Shown piece after piece: positions 47,030 to 60,299 of a DNA stretch of 64,000 nt. The notes beneath the pieces are model-generated. The model ran no database searches and was not told where the DNA came from. It saw only the letters and a list, made by a program, of their open reading frames with translations. The stretch is from NCBI GenBank assembly GCA_951804985.1, contig OX638134.1, forward strand, positions 6,572,001 through 6,636,000. The letters run 5' to 3'. The translations under genes and the position numbers were made by a program. Origin of the DNA: Dryomyza anilis (Eukaryota; Arthropoda; Insecta; Diptera; Dryomyzidae). Numbering within the stretch: the stretch's first letter is position 1; every line of letters starts with the position of its first letter.

Positions 47030-47885
47030 TGTTGTTAGTTGAAAAGCAACAAGAACTAAAAAGCAACAACAAAAGAGCAATAGCAACAACAACTTTTTCC
47101 CACCAATCGACTGCGAGTGCGGTTGCCGCCCTTTGGCAGCCGTTGTTTTTCCAGCATCAACAGCATTGGCAACAGCAAAAAACTGTTGGCGAAAAACACA
47201 ACTTGCAACAGCGCCATAACTCATCGACAGCAACAGCAATATCAGCAGCAACAACAACAGCGAGCAACACACACGCAAATTACATGTTCCGGCCGTAATG
47301 TTTTTGTTGTTGCTGCTTTGCTGTTGCTGCCTTTGTTATTATTGTTGCCAACAGAATTGCGACCGAGTGTCAGCGACACATAGTCTTGCAAATTGAACGG
47401 ACGCGTCCGTCCGTCCGTCGGATCGTCGGGCGTGGAAACATGTTGGATGAACGGACGATAGGTGCGCTGCGACGTGTTCTTAGCATCAGTCAAGAACTTT
47501 GTGTTCAATTTGTTGTTGTTCTTATTGATGTTGTTGTTGTAAAACGAAATGACTGCGAGGCACGCATGCGCGCATGTTGCTGCATAATTGAGAGGAAGTC
47601 TCAGGAGAGCAACAGCGTACTTAGAGCTCTTTTCACAGGCGGCGGCCCAATGCTTTGTTGTTGCTGCTGCTGTTGTTTCTGTACTTCTGACCGCTTTTAC
47701 TGATTTATTAAAAAACTGTTTTTCTGATATTTTTGCTGTTGTTTTACTGCTTCTTCTTCTGTTGCTTATTTTTTTTCTTTTTCAACCTCTCGTTGTCGTC
47801 ACAACTGCGCAGAACTGTGACGATGAGACGACGGATATCGAAAACCCTCAAAGAACTTGGCACAGTGGTACATTTTATGGAAAAG
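47030..47885. other. CAA/CTG-rich island
   Basis: Six overlapping ORFs on both strands, all poly-Gln, poly-Leu or poly-Asn, plus ACGCGTCCGTCCGTCCGTCG near 47401. No conserved domain. It may be a control region or diverged exon. Confidence 0.35.
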
Positions 47886-47899
47886 AAAAATATTAAATT

Positions 47900-48490
47900 G
47901 AAAATTCGATTTTAACAATAAATTGGATTTTTAGTGAAAAATTTAATTTTTAGTGAAAAATTGAATTTTTAGTAAAAAATTTAATTTATAGTGAAAAATT
48001 AAATTTTTAGTGAAAAAATGAATTTTTAGTGAAAAATTGAATTTTTAGTGAAAAATTGAATTTTTAGTGAAAAATTGAATTTTTAGTGAAAAATTTAATT
48101 TTTAGTAAAAATTGAATTTTTAGTGAAAATTTGAATTTTTAGTGAAAATTTGAATTTTTAGTGAAAATTTGAATTTTTAGTGAAAATTTGAATTTTTAGT
48201 GAAAATTTGAATTTTTAGTGAAAATTTGAATTTTTAGTGAAAATTTGAATTTTTAGTGAAAATTTGAATTTTTAGTGAAAATTTAAATTTTTAGTGAAAA
48301 TTGGAATTTATAGTGAAAATTTGAATTTTTAGTGAAAAATTTAATTTTTAGTGAAAATTGGAATTTTTAGTAAAAATTTGAATTTTGAGTGAAAAATTTG
48401 AATTTTTAAGTTAAAAATTTAATTTTTAGTAAACATTTGAATTTCTTTGTGAAATATTGAACTTTTGGTGAAAAATCAAATTTAGTGAAA
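47900..48490 (-). repeat. 19-bp satellite array 5 (minus orientation)
   Basis: Contains a homogenised sub-block (48120-48285) in which the variant TTTTTAGTGAAAATTTGAA repeats about nine times with almost no change. Confidence 0.93.
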
Positions 48491-48839
48491 ATTTGAAATG
48501 TTATTTAAACTGCAAAAACTCTAAATTGTTAAATATATTAGTTTTTCTGAATTTAAAACATGAATTAAGTATATATAAATGAATCATTACTACTTAAATT
48601 GAAGTAAATAAGATAAAAACCCAAATAACCTCAATTAATTTTAGTTCCCGACATGCAATTTTGTTGATTCATATCTTAAATTAAAGCTAAATTCTTCAAT
48701 TTTATGAAAACAGAAAACCCGCATCAAATATTTGCATTATTAAATAAATAAATAATTTTGTGTACACTTAATTTTTGTTCTATTTTGTATCTTATATTAA
48801 CCACGGTTTGACGTTCAGTTACAAACTGATTTAAAGTAG

Positions 48840-49440
48840 ATGGTAATGTTGATGTTCATCTCAATGATAATGTGTCAGCTAATAATGTTGTTGTTGCTTT
48901 TTATGTTGATGTTGCTGACGCGCTGGTTTCATTTTCTTTCATTCATTTGCAGCAGCAGCATCTACTACGTGCTGCTCCGCTTTTTCCGTTCAACAACCAC
49001 AACAACAACTGATCGTCGGTCGATTGTACGACAAACGGCGGGTCACTTGTCAAGTTTTCGTTTTGGGGATTCTGCCACTTTGCCTTCCACACTTCAGACT
49101 CTACCGTTCGACTCTACCACTTTTGATTGCATTGAAAAATGCATCTTTATTAATGCGGTTGTTGCCTTACTGGGTGTTGTTGTTGATTCTATTGATGTTG
49201 CTGTTGCTGCCATTGTTATTGCTGTTGCTATTGCTATTGCTGGTTGGCATTACGAATGCGCTCAATCATGCGTTTGACATTAATCTGTTTTTCTCGTCGC
49301 TCGATGAAGCTGTTGTCTTTGTGCTCAATTCTCGAATTCAGTTTTGGAGGTTCTGCATTCTTATAGTCTGTATTCATTCTGGTGTTCTCTGCATTTGTGT
49401 GCTTTTGTCTCAGTTTCGTTTCATATTCAAGTTAATTGCA
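48840..49440. other. TTG/TTGC-rich sequence in the loop of the foldback-like structure
   Basis: Two overlapping ORFs (145 and 139 codons) are dominated by Leu/Val from GTTGTTGCTG runs, with no domain I can name. A CAACAACCACAACAACAACT run lies near 48990. Not called as genes. Confidence 0.35.
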
Positions 49441-49779
49441 TGAAAAAACGGTATTAATTTCTTCCGAAGAAATACAAGAAATATGAAGAACTAAATTATC
49501 GAAGAAGAACTTTCCTTCGTTTTGTTTGTTATATATGCAAAAGTTTTATCAAGTTTTTCTATTTTATTTATTTTTTATTATTTTGAGAATAACACTGTAA
49601 TCGATAATGTTATTCTAGAGAGATAATACAAAGAGTGTATAAAGCTTAGGTTACATATTAATGTTATTTATTCTTAGTGAAAATTCATAGCTGTTCAAAT
49701 GGTAATTTTTAGTGACGAAGAATATATTATACATATTTTATTGAATTTATGACTAAAATTTATTACTAAAAATTTAATT

Positions 49780-51210
49780 AATATTTAAAATTTTTTATTA
49801 CAAATTGGATTTTCACTAAAAATTTCAATTTCCACTGAAATTTAATTTTTCACTTAAAATTAAATTTTTGGTTAAAAGTTAAATTTTTTACTAAAAATTT
49901 TAAAATACGATTAAAAAGACTACAAATGTAAAAATCTTTAATTTATAAAAAAATGCAAATATTTGATGCAGGTTTTTTATTTTCATAAAGTTGAGGAATT
50001 AAGCTTTAATTTAAGATATCAATCATCGAAATTGAATGTCGGGAACAAAAGTAAGTTGAGGTTATTTTGTTTTTTATCGTGTTTGGTTTTCTTTAAGTAG
50101 TATTGATTCATGTAAATATCATTTATTGATGTTTTATTTTCAGAAAAACTAATTTCATTAAAAATTCAATTTTTGAAAAATTTAATTTTTAATTAAATTT
50201 TTCACTAAAAATTCAATTTTTCACTTAAAATTCAATTTTTCACTAAAAATTTCATTTTGAACTAAAAAGTCAATTTTTACTAAAAATTACAAATTTCACC
50301 AAATTTTATAATATTCATTTAAACTTCAATTTTTCACTAAAAATTGATTTTTCACTAAAAATTGATTTTTCACTAAAAATTGATTTTTCACTAATACTCA
50401 ATTTTTCACTAAAAATTCAATTTTTCACTAAAAATTCAATTTTTCACTAAAAATTCAATTTTTCACTAAAAAATTCAATATTTCAATAAAAATTCAATTG
50501 TACACTAAAAATTCAATTATTCACTAAAAATTCAATTTTTTACTAAAAATTATTTTTTGCACAAAAAATTCAATTTTTAACTAAAAAATAATTTTTTTCA
50601 CTATTAATTCGATTTTTCACTCAAAATTCAATTCTTAAGTAAAAATTAAATTTTTCACGAAAATACAATTTTTCATTAAAAATTAATTTTTTCACTAAAA
50701 ATTCAATTTTTACTAGAAATTCAATTTATCAAACAAAATTTAAATGTTCACTAAAAATTAAATTGTCACTTAAAATTCAATTTTTCACTAAAAATTCAAT
50801 TTTTCACTAAAAATTAAATTTTTAACTAAAAATAAATTTTTCACTTAAAATTCAATTTTTCACTAAAAATTAAATATATCACTAAAAATTAAATTTTTCA
50901 CTAAAAATTAATTTTTTCACTAAAAATTAAATATTTCACTAAAAATTCAATTTTTCACTAAAAATTCAATTTTTCACTAAAAATTCAATTTTTCACTAAA
51001 AATTCAAATTTTAACTAAAAATTCTAAATTTCACCAAAATTTTTAATATTCATTAAAACTGCAAAGTTTAACTAAAAATTCAATTTTTACCTAAAAAAAT
51101 AAAATTCATTGAGAATTCTATATTTAATTAGAAATCAAAAATTTCACTAAAAATTAATTTTTCTTTTGAAATTAAATTTTGAAGTTAAAATTTACTTTTT
51201 CCAAAAAATA
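49780..51210 (+). repeat. 19-bp satellite array 6, interrupted
   Basis: A short degenerate block (49780-49905), then the inverted arm, then the main array (50155-51210). It includes four copies of a shorter unit, AATTGATTTTTCACTAA, at about 50335-50400. Confidence 0.9.
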
Positions 51211-52198
51211 AAAATTTTCCAACAAAATTTAATTTTTCTCAAAAAAATATTTTTTTTTGTTACTAAAAATTAAAAATTTCGCTTAAATTTTGCTTTCTCT
51301 TCAAATCTTCAATTTTAAACTATTCTCCATATTTATTTGGTCAACGCGTTTTTCTCATTATATCAGAATCACTTTTGTTTTCGAATTTACTTCACATAGT
51401 TTGTTGCACCCACCACCCGCGCCGCATTTATTCAACGAAAATTATAAACATTAAATTGTGGACGTTTCTCTCTGATTTATTTTAATGTCAGGCAATTATA
51501 CTTGATTTTTTTTTTTGTATTTCAACTCCCCCTGGTAATTTTTCAACCGTTTTTTTTTTCTGTGGCTTGTTAATTTATAATAAGTTGTTGTTTTTACTTT
51601 CATTGTTTTAGTTATTATAACATTTTCCCCCGACAAAGACAATTATGCGTGATTTTCGTTTTCATGTTTAATGCTTATTTTCCATTGTTGTGTTTTTTTT
51701 TATATCGAAATTTTTAAATTTTCACGCAAAAACTCCATTAATAACCTTTTTTGTGAATTTCGTGGTTTAACTTTTGGAATTTATTCAACTTGAAAAAAAT
51801 GTATGAATTTTATTAGATAATAAATTAATTAGCTTTTATTTGTTTTATGTTTTTAGAAAAAGAGGCGAAAGTCGTGGAATATAATTTATTTCTTTTATGG
51901 ATAACTGAAGTTTGTAGGTAAGTACAAGTAAATTAACTAATTGTATTTATTTTGAACACATTTTCACAATTTTGATGACCTCTAGAAACACAGATTTATT
52001 AGAAAATTCAAATAAAATCAACTTTTCTACATAATTTTCAGCTGAAATTGCGATTTTCGAATTTAAAACTGTGAACATCCAAATGAAATTGAGATTTTTT
52101 ATTTAAAATATTTAAAATTTAAAATGAATTTGATTTATATATTTAAAATTAATAATTTTCGCAATGAAATTTGTCTTCTTTATTTGAAATTGTGAAAA
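51211..52198. other. AT-rich DNA, no gene seen
   Basis: Short C-rich patch (CACCCACCACCCGCGCC near 51408). Nothing else. Confidence 0.35.
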
Positions 52199-53794
52199 CA
52201 AAGGGCGAATGTGCATTTTTAAAAATGTTGGTAAATCAAATTTTAAAGTTTGAAGAGCTTTAAAAATTAGTAACAATTAGTTTTTTAAAAGTTTTTCTAT
52301 TATTTGGTTTATTCATCAATTATTATCACGTTTATAAAATATCTTTGGATTTGAACAAATTAATGAATAATAAATACGGATTTTGTGAGGCTATATCCTG
52401 ACCAAAACGCAAATATTTTTGTTTTTTAAGCTATAATTTTTTATTAGCGCAATATAAAATAGTAATGTAAAGGCATTAATTGTTTGTTTTTAAAGCACCT
52501 ATCGATTGGCATCATTATTTAAAAATATTTTGCCAATTATTTTTCTTACAAATAATAAAAAATAAAAAAAAATATTTTAAAATAATGATGATGATCGATA
52601 GGTGCTTTAAAAATAAACAATTAATGCCTTTACACAACTATTTAATCTTGCACCAATAAAGAGTTAAAGCAAAAAAACGAAGAAAATTGAAAAATCTTAT
52701 CATGCCAAAAGGGCGAATTTGTTCGTTTTTTTGCTATAACTCTTTATTAGTGCAAGATAAAATAGTGATGTAAAAGCATTTATTGTTTGTTTTCAAAGCA
52801 CCTATCGATTGGCATCATTATTTAAAAATATTTTGCCAAACATTTTTCTTACAAATAATAAAAAATAAAAAAAAATATTTTAAAATAATGATGATGATCG
52901 ATAGGTGCTTTAAAAATAAACAATTAATGCCTTTACACAACTATTTAATCTTGCACCAATAAAGAGTTAAAGCAAAAAAACGAAGAAAATTGAAAAATCT
53001 TATCATGCCAAAAGGGCGAATTTGTTCGTTTTTTTGCTATAACTCTTTATTAGTGCAAGATAAAATAGTGATGTAAAAGCATTTATTGTTTGTTTTCAAA
53101 GCACCTATCGATTGGCATCATTATTTAAAAATATTTTGCCAAACATTTTTCTTACAAATAATAAAAAATAAAAAAAAATATTTTAAAATAATGATGATGA
53201 TCGATAGGTGCTTTAAAAATAAACAATTAATGCCTTTACACAACTATTTTATCTTGCACCAATAAAGAGTTAAAGCAAAAAAACGAAGAAAATTGAAAAT
53301 CTTATAATGCCAAAAGGGCGAATTTTGCTCATTTTTTTGCTATAACTCTTTAATGGTGCAACATAAAATAGTGATGTAGATGCATTTATTGTTTGTTTTC
53401 AAGCACCTATCGATTGGCATCATTATTTAAAAATATTTTGTCAAACATACTTCTTGCAAATGATACAAATTCTAAAAAATATTTTAAAATAATGATGAAG
53501 ATCTCTATGTGCTTTAAAAACAAACAATTAATGCCTTTACACCACTATTTTAGCTTATACCAATAAAAAGTTATGGCAAAAAAACGAAGGAAAAAAAAGA
53601 TTCGCACCTTTAGGCATGACAACATTTTCAAATTTTCGAATTAGTACTTTTGGGGTTGTCTTTTATGGCTAGAAATATCCAACAAAACCACACGATTTTG
53701 GCACAGTATACTTAAGGAAAAACTACATTCAAAAATGTAAAAAAAAACTCAAATATCAAAATTTACACATTCGCCCGTTTGGCATGATAGTGAC
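52199..53794. mobile_element. Composite palindromic element, copy 3 (four central units in tandem)
   Basis: The left segment (ATGTTGGTAAATCAAATT … GGCTATATCCTGACCAAAAC) and the right terminus (GGCATGATAGTGAC at 53781-53794) mirror copy 2. The middle is a tandem array of four ~302-bp units; CATGCCAAAAGGGCGAAT-type junctions fall at 52701, 53004 and 53306. Each unit is itself a near palindrome (CACCTATCGATTGGCATCAT … ATGATGATCGATAGGTGC). Units 2 and 3 look almost identical, so the amplification is recent. Confidence 0.8.
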
Positions 53795-53799
53795 GAAGA

Positions 53800-54985
53800 T
53801 TTTAAATGTACGTAAAATTTTAAAAATTGGAATCGAAATCGAACTTTTTTTATCGAAGTTATTCGAGAAAGCCTCGAGTCATCGAAGGTCTCCGAGACTT
53901 GGCAGACTGGGAAAGCTCATAAAAAATATGATATAAAACAGTTATAAAAGTTGAGCCATTCTGTTAATAGTTATAAATAATGGAAAATTAGCCCTAACGG
54001 TAAAATAGACTACATTAAGACCCTCTACACTTCGACAATCCGTCCTGACTTTGTCCTGCTCCTTAACACTTTTTTATGAGGTCCTCCTCTATTGGTGAAA
54101 TTTCGTATAAATTGGATAAATAAATATAAACATTTATAAATAAAAAAATAAAAAATAAGTTAATAAAAAGCAGTATGACTCAAGACAAAAGTGATGGAGC
54201 GCTCAGACAGAGACCTCATGCAAATCGGAAATAAAAATTATTATTTTATTATATACTGCAGAAGTAGAACTAAAAAGAAAAATATCAGAAACAAAAAAAA
54301 AATGAAAAGAAACGAAAAAATAATCAGAACAAGTAGCAGTCTTAGGAAAAAAATGTAAAACAAAATGAAGCTTAAGTTGATGAAGTAGTCGGTTTAAAAG
54401 TGGGTCAAATGTTGCATGCTGGACAACTACAAATTAGGGTTCATAAAAGACTATGAAATAAATGAAAAAAAAAAAAATACACAGAAACACTTTAAAATTA
54501 GAGGCAATTACGCTAGTCTCATTTTGCTGCGGTTTTCTAGTTTTATTTATGGCAGTCACTCGATCAAGTGACTCGAAAGAAAATTTTAAAAAAGCCAATG
54601 AGAGTAGACAACATAGAAGATGAGTTTCAGTGATAGTCTGCGGTCTTAAATTTGTAGTTGATGCATTATTTTGATATGTTTAACAAAGTTTTAATGCTAC
54701 AGAGGATCTTCAATTACCATATAAATCATACGACAACTTGAAAACAATAACACTAGACAACACATGAAGGCCTATTTTTATTTATTCACAATTAGAACAG
54801 TCCGAATATCATTTCAAAAATATTATCTGAAGTTTTCTCAATGGAATACAAATGAAATCAGATTGAAAACTTAAATCTGCAACAAGTTAAAGTCCAAAAT
54901 TTGTAGAAAAACACGAGAATTGTCAAACATTTGTTTTTCGTAATAACTCAAAAACTTTAGGTAATCTTTAAAAACTGAGTATTCG
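53800..54985. other. AT-rich DNA, no gene seen
   Basis: ATCGAAGTTATTCGAGAAAG and AGCCTCGAGTCATCGAAGGT words near 53850-53895. No ORF or repeat that I recognise. Confidence 0.35.
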
Positions 54986-54989
54986 GTCG

Positions 54990-55905
54990 TGGATAATTTT
55001 TTTTTATTGTACTGTGTAATTTAGTTAATTCAGAAAACATGAAAAGAACTCCCGATATAAAATGTTTGGCATTTTTCAGGAATATTTCAGTCATATGTCC
55101 GGTAAACATACAGAAGGTGGAATATTTTGGGAAGTGTATAGCAGGTTGTAAATTTTTGTGGAATTTGTATTGCAGATTCACGGCATATTTGGGAAACGGG
55201 CAGAAAATAGACAGCTTTTAATACAAACTCCCGCTTTCTCTGTTTAAAATATTTTAACATCCCGAGACAGGAATATATTTCAGGAATATATTGGAAAATG
55301 TATAGCAAGCTAAAAAATTTGATGGCATTTAATGGCAGATTCACGTCATATTTTGGGAAAGGGCAGACAACAGACAGCTTTTGATACAAACTCCGTCTTT
55401 GTCTGTTTAAATATGTCGAGAAAATGTTTCTGAACTGCCTCGACCCTGCCAAAAATATTGTCTGGGGATGACCCGACCCGAGACAACATTTTTGACATTT
55501 TTCTGGAATATTTCGGGCATATTTCCGGCAAACGCAGAGATATATAGAATATTTTGGGAAGTGTATAGCAGGTTGTAAATTTTTGTGGAATTTTTATGGC
55601 AGATTCACGCCATATTCAGGGAACGGGCAAAAAAACAGACAGCTTTTGATATAAAATCCGTCTTTGTCTGTTTGAAATATGTCGAAAATATGTTTCAAAA
55701 ATACCTCGACCCTGCCAAAAATTTTGACTGGGGGAGCAGGTTGTAAATTTTTGTGTAATTTTAATGGAAGATTAACGGCATATTTCGGGAAAGGGCTGAA
55801 CACAGACAGCTTGTCATACAGACTCCGCCTTTGTCTGTTTAAAATATGTCGATGAAATGTTTCAAAACTGCTTCGACCCTGCCAATAATTTTGTCTGGTC
55901 TCTTA
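54990..55905 (-). repeat. CGGAAATATTCC-family repeat array, minus orientation
   Basis: About four units of the same family, inverted, marked by GACAGCTTTTGATA near 55210, 55374, 55633 and 55810, each followed by a CCGTCTTTGTCTGTTT stretch. Confidence 0.75.
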
Positions 55906-55909
55906 TACA

Positions 55910-57530
55910 AATTTTAACATGAACGAATCAACAAATCAAAGTTATATCGAAAAAAGAATCGTTGAATTCGTTCGAACTCGTACCACAAAACTCTAGAATT
56001 CATCGGTATACTTTATGAAATGAATCATCTTCTTTTCATTATTTATTTCAATGTGGGAAAAAAACCCTATTCAAATCAAGATTTTACAAAAATTTCAAAT
56101 ACTATTTATATTCTCTATTTGAAATTGAGAAATTACCAATTGACATAATTCATTTCGAATTGAGTAAATGCCAAAAGAAATTTTGATTTTCCATTTAAAA
56201 TTTTGATCATGATATCTGCCAAATGAAATTGTTGATTTTTCCATTTGAAGTTTCATATGCAAAATCGGAATATAATCTGAAAAAACTTATCCCAATTTCA
56301 AATGGAAAATCTAAGTTTAATTTGAATTTTGTCCATTTTAAAATTTTAATTTCATTATCTAAATTTTAAAGGAAAAACATATCAATTTTTTTAAAAAGTT
56401 CATTGCATTTAAATTTAAAAGATCACTGTCTTCGTAGTATCTAGCGGCTTTGTTCAGAAAGTTTAGTTCAGCAAGTTCATGCTGCGAACGCCTTTCTGGT
56501 GCATCGTACATCTTTAAACAATACATTGTTCATGCCCGCATTTCTTTCGCACGTTATTTTCTATTTTGTCGTCGCTTTTTTCGACATTTTCTTGAATATT
56601 TTTTACGAGTTTTTGTCAGCGCATTTGTACAAAAAAGTTCAACGTTAAAGTTGCGATACGAATCTGCATCTACTTAGTTTTGTCTTGGAAAATTCGGAAA
56701 ATACAGTAAAAATTTCACTTTTACTTTTTGATACAAATGTCAGCATTTTTTTGGGATTTTTTTTTATGTTGCCAAATGAACCAGTTGAACTCTAAACAAG
56801 GTTGCATTTAATTTAAAGCAGACGTATATTGAATTGACGAAGAAATGATTTTTTAATATTTAATTTTTCATTTATGAATTTCACAAAGTTTAAAGATTAA
56901 GATTTATTTTTAATTTATAGAATTCTGTAGAATACAGAATTAAGTAGAATAAATATTATTGAATTGCCAATAATCTCAATAATAAAATAAAAATAAAATG
57001 TTAATACTAAAACATTTCACCTAAAATTTAATTCAAAATTTTGAAAAATAATACCATATAAATATAAAATAATTTTAAAAGTGTCTATAATTTATTACAA
57101 ATACTATTATCTTTAAAAAGCACCTCTTAATTTTATCAAAAACACACTTTTGATCGATCATTGACGTAAGCACCTGAAGCAGGTTTGTGGCTTAAGTCTT
57201 TTGTTTGCTGCTCCATTTAATCGCCTTGCAACGCAGTCGACTAATGTAATTTTCGCCACAATGTAATCCACAAATATTGCATAAGAATCATTGAATGCGT
57301 TATGAGCAACAATATGTCATAATGTAAGACCTGAATAACCAACCACTATATGCCGTCTTCCGTTTCCGCATCAAAGAATAAAACAATCAAAAGACGACGC
57401 AATTGCCATTGATGCTTGACGGACGGTCTGAGTGCTGCGTGGAAAAGTGTTGAACAAAGTGCAAACGAAGAAAATGGCGTTAATGGCAATGGCAGCAGTC
57501 GAATGTTGAAATAGAAAAAGTGGCAAAACT
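55910..57530. other. AT-rich DNA with a GC-richer patch, no gene seen
   Basis: 57150-57520 is less AT-rich (CTTGCAACGCAGTCGACTAA, GATGCTTGACGGACGG) and looks like fly non-coding DNA. The 75-codon ORF at 56450 is unsupported. Confidence 0.35.
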
Positions 57531-57534
57531 CAAA

Positions 57535-58860
57535 ATATTTTACTAAAAATTTTAATTTTTGACTAAAAATTTAAATTTTTTACTAAAAATTCCAATTTTC
57601 ACTAAAAATTAAATTTTTCACTATAAATTCAATTTTTCACTAAAATTTAAATTTTTCACTAAAAATTCAAATTTTCACTAAAAATTCAAATTTTCACTCT
57701 AAATTCAAATTTTTACAAAAATTCAAATTTTCACGAAAAATTTCAATTTTCACGAAAAATTTCAATTTTCACGAAAAATTTCAATTTTCACTAAAAATTC
57801 AATTTTTCACTAAAAATTCCAATTTTCACTAAAAATCCCAATTTTCACTAAAAATTAAATTTTTCAGTAAAATTAAATTTTTCACTAAAATTAAATTTTT
57901 CACTAAAATTAAATTTTTCACTAAAAATTAAATTTTTCACTAAAAATTAAATTTTTCATTAAAAATTCTATTTTTCATTAAAAATTTATTTTTCATTAAA
58001 AATTTATTTTTCAACTAAAAATTCAATTTTTTTTTACTAAAAATTCAATTTTTCACAAAAATTCAATTTTTCACAAAAATTCAATTTTTCAAAAAATTCA
58101 ATTTTTCATTAAAAATTCAATTATTCACTAAAAATTCAATTTTTCACTAAAAATTCAATTTTTCACTAAAAATTAAATTTTTCACTAAAAATTAAATTTT
58201 TCACTAAGAATTCAATTTTTAATTAAAAAATTAAAATTTTCACTAAAAATAACAATTTTCAAAAATTCAAATATTTACTAAAAATTTCAATTTTCACTAA
58301 AAATTCAAATTTTCACTAAAAATTCCAGTTTTCGCTAAAATTCCAATTTTCACTAAAAATTCAAATTTTCACTGAAGTTTCAATTTTTACTAAAAATTCC
58401 AATTTTCACTAAAAAATTCAAGTTTTGACTAAAAATTAAATTTTTAACTAAAAGAATTAATTTTTCATTAAAAATTTAAATGTTCACTAAAAATTCAAAT
58501 TATCATTAAAATTAAATTTTTGTAACTAATTAAATTTTTGTAACTAATTCAATTTTTCACTAAAAATTAAATTTTTCATTAAAAAATTAATTTTTCATTA
58601 AAAATTCAATTTTCACTAAAAATTAAATTAAATTTCAATTATATACCATAAATTAAATTTTTCATTAAAATTTTAATATTCCACTAAAAAATTCAATTTT
58701 CCATTTAAATATCAAATTTTCATTAAAAATTTAATTTTCTATTTAAATATCAAATTTACAACAAAAATTAAATTGTTCACTAAAAATTCAATTTTTCTCT
58801 AAAAATTTTATTTTTCACTAAAATTCTATTTTTCACAAAAAAAAATTAAATTATTCAATT
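57535..58860 (+). repeat. 19-bp satellite array 7
   Basis: About 65 plus-orientation units with many variants, including CCAATTTTCACTAAAAATT sub-blocks. Confidence 0.93.
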
Positions 58861-58869
58861 AAAATTTAG

Positions 58870-60299
58870 TTTACAACATAAAATTAAATTATTTAATAAT
58901 TCTAAAATAATCGAATTGTGTCACATTTTTAAAAATTTGCGCCTGCGCGTAATAATTGTGCTGCGCAAACAATGGCTGCCATTGTGCGACTCCCACACTT
59001 TCGCGCCTGATTAAAAAGTCTACTTTTCTATGTGGTTAGTGCCATCAAGATGTTGTCTACACAAACCGTAGGTTCCGACAAACATTTTTGTTGCTACAAC
59101 TACTATTTGTGTTGCTATTATTAAATGTTGTTGCTTTTATTATGCGATTTTATTTTATGCTGCTTTTATTAAAGTAGCTACAACGGCAACATGTGTGAAG
59201 TTGCTGGCAATCAGCAGCACACACAATTAATTGACGACACGGCACAAGATCAACGTCCTACAAAAAGAGTTGGCAAAATAATGATCGTTGCTACTAAAGA
59301 TTTTTTTTGCCATAATAACATCATCCAATTGTTAAATTTATACTTTAATCATATGTGCTGCAAACAAAATTTCACTTTCATTGCATTGAGCACCATTAAA
59401 CGCGCATTAATTGAATTGAACATTAATTGTTAATACATGAAAAACACGCATAATAGAAGAATTTCATTTTAATAAGTTGTGCAAAAGTGTAACACGTTAA
59501 TTGTATAATAGCGTTGTATAAGAGATGATTTTGTGAATATTTGTTTTATAATAAAATTTAAATTTTTGGTTAAACATTGAATTTTTAGTGAAAAGTTGAA
59601 TTTTTATTGAAAAATTGAATTTTTAGTCAAACATTTAATTTAAAATAAATCTTTATTTCCATTTAAATATAACAATTATGTGTGGAACAATATTATGTTC
59701 ACTGCTATTAAAAATTTGTTTGAAATACAGAGCAAAACGTGTAATATGTCATTTTAAATACATAATATCATTTTTATTCTTAAGAAATACAATAAATCTA
59801 TATAAACTGGAAATCAGAAAATTACAAATTATTTATTTAGTTAATACAAACAACCGTTTTAGTTAGGAGAAACATACTTTAAACAGTATTTTGCATTTTC
59901 ATAACTACAACATTCAAATATTTTTGTCTATATAATTTCGTTGTTCCAAAAGCACTTTCTTTTTATTATCAGCGGCAACATATTTTGTAATTATATTTTG
60001 AAAATCTTTGATGTAAAGTTATGATTTAAAGGGCAGATATTGTTGTCTAATGCTGCGTTATTAGCCGTAATAATTCAGTTAATGGGCAGCAAGTATAGCA
60101 ATTAAAATTTGATTATTGATTGGAGTGTGTAATTTGTTGGCTTAAAAGCACTTTGTATTGGACATGGTTGAGTGCATTAAGTGCTAGGTATAAAAAATCA
60201 ATAAAGGGCAGATGAAAAATCTTTTGAGTCAAATCAAAGATTCTGATAAAAAATATTTTTAAAATTTATAATTAAAAAATAAATTTATGCTGATTAATT
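58870..60299. other. DNA between two opposed satellite arrays, no gene seen
   Basis: 58920-59440 is moderately GC-richer with an 80-codon ORF (59191-59433) of no recognisable family. The rest is AT-rich plus the small satellite island at 59565. Confidence 0.35.
59565..59640 (-). repeat. 19-bp satellite, small minus-orientation island
   Basis: Four units (TTGAATTTTTAGTGAAAAG and variants) isolated between larger arrays. Confidence 0.75.

Larger units (their letters stand above)
47900..51210. mobile_element. Foldback-like structure: opposed satellite arrays plus 200-bp inverted arms
   Basis: A minus-orientation 19-bp satellite array (47900-48490) leads into a ~200-bp arm (48537-48737). A ~1.2-kb loop follows, then an inverted copy of the arm (49953-50153), then a plus-orientation array of the same satellite (50155-51210). 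The arms share TTAGTTTTTCTGAA, GTTCCCGACAT, ATATCTTAAATTAAAGCT and GCATCAAATATTTGCAT in the same order, roughly 80-90 percent identical by eye. Arms made of short tandem repeats are the hallmark of Drosophila foldback elements. No transposase is seen. The loop holds GC-richer, Gln-codon-like sequence that looks host-derived. Confidence 0.6.

Noticed and set aside
48840..49443. 145- and 139-codon hydrophobic ORFs, possible membrane protein
   Set aside because: Leu/Val content comes from GTTGTTGCTG runs; two frames look equally open and neither has coding-like codon use.
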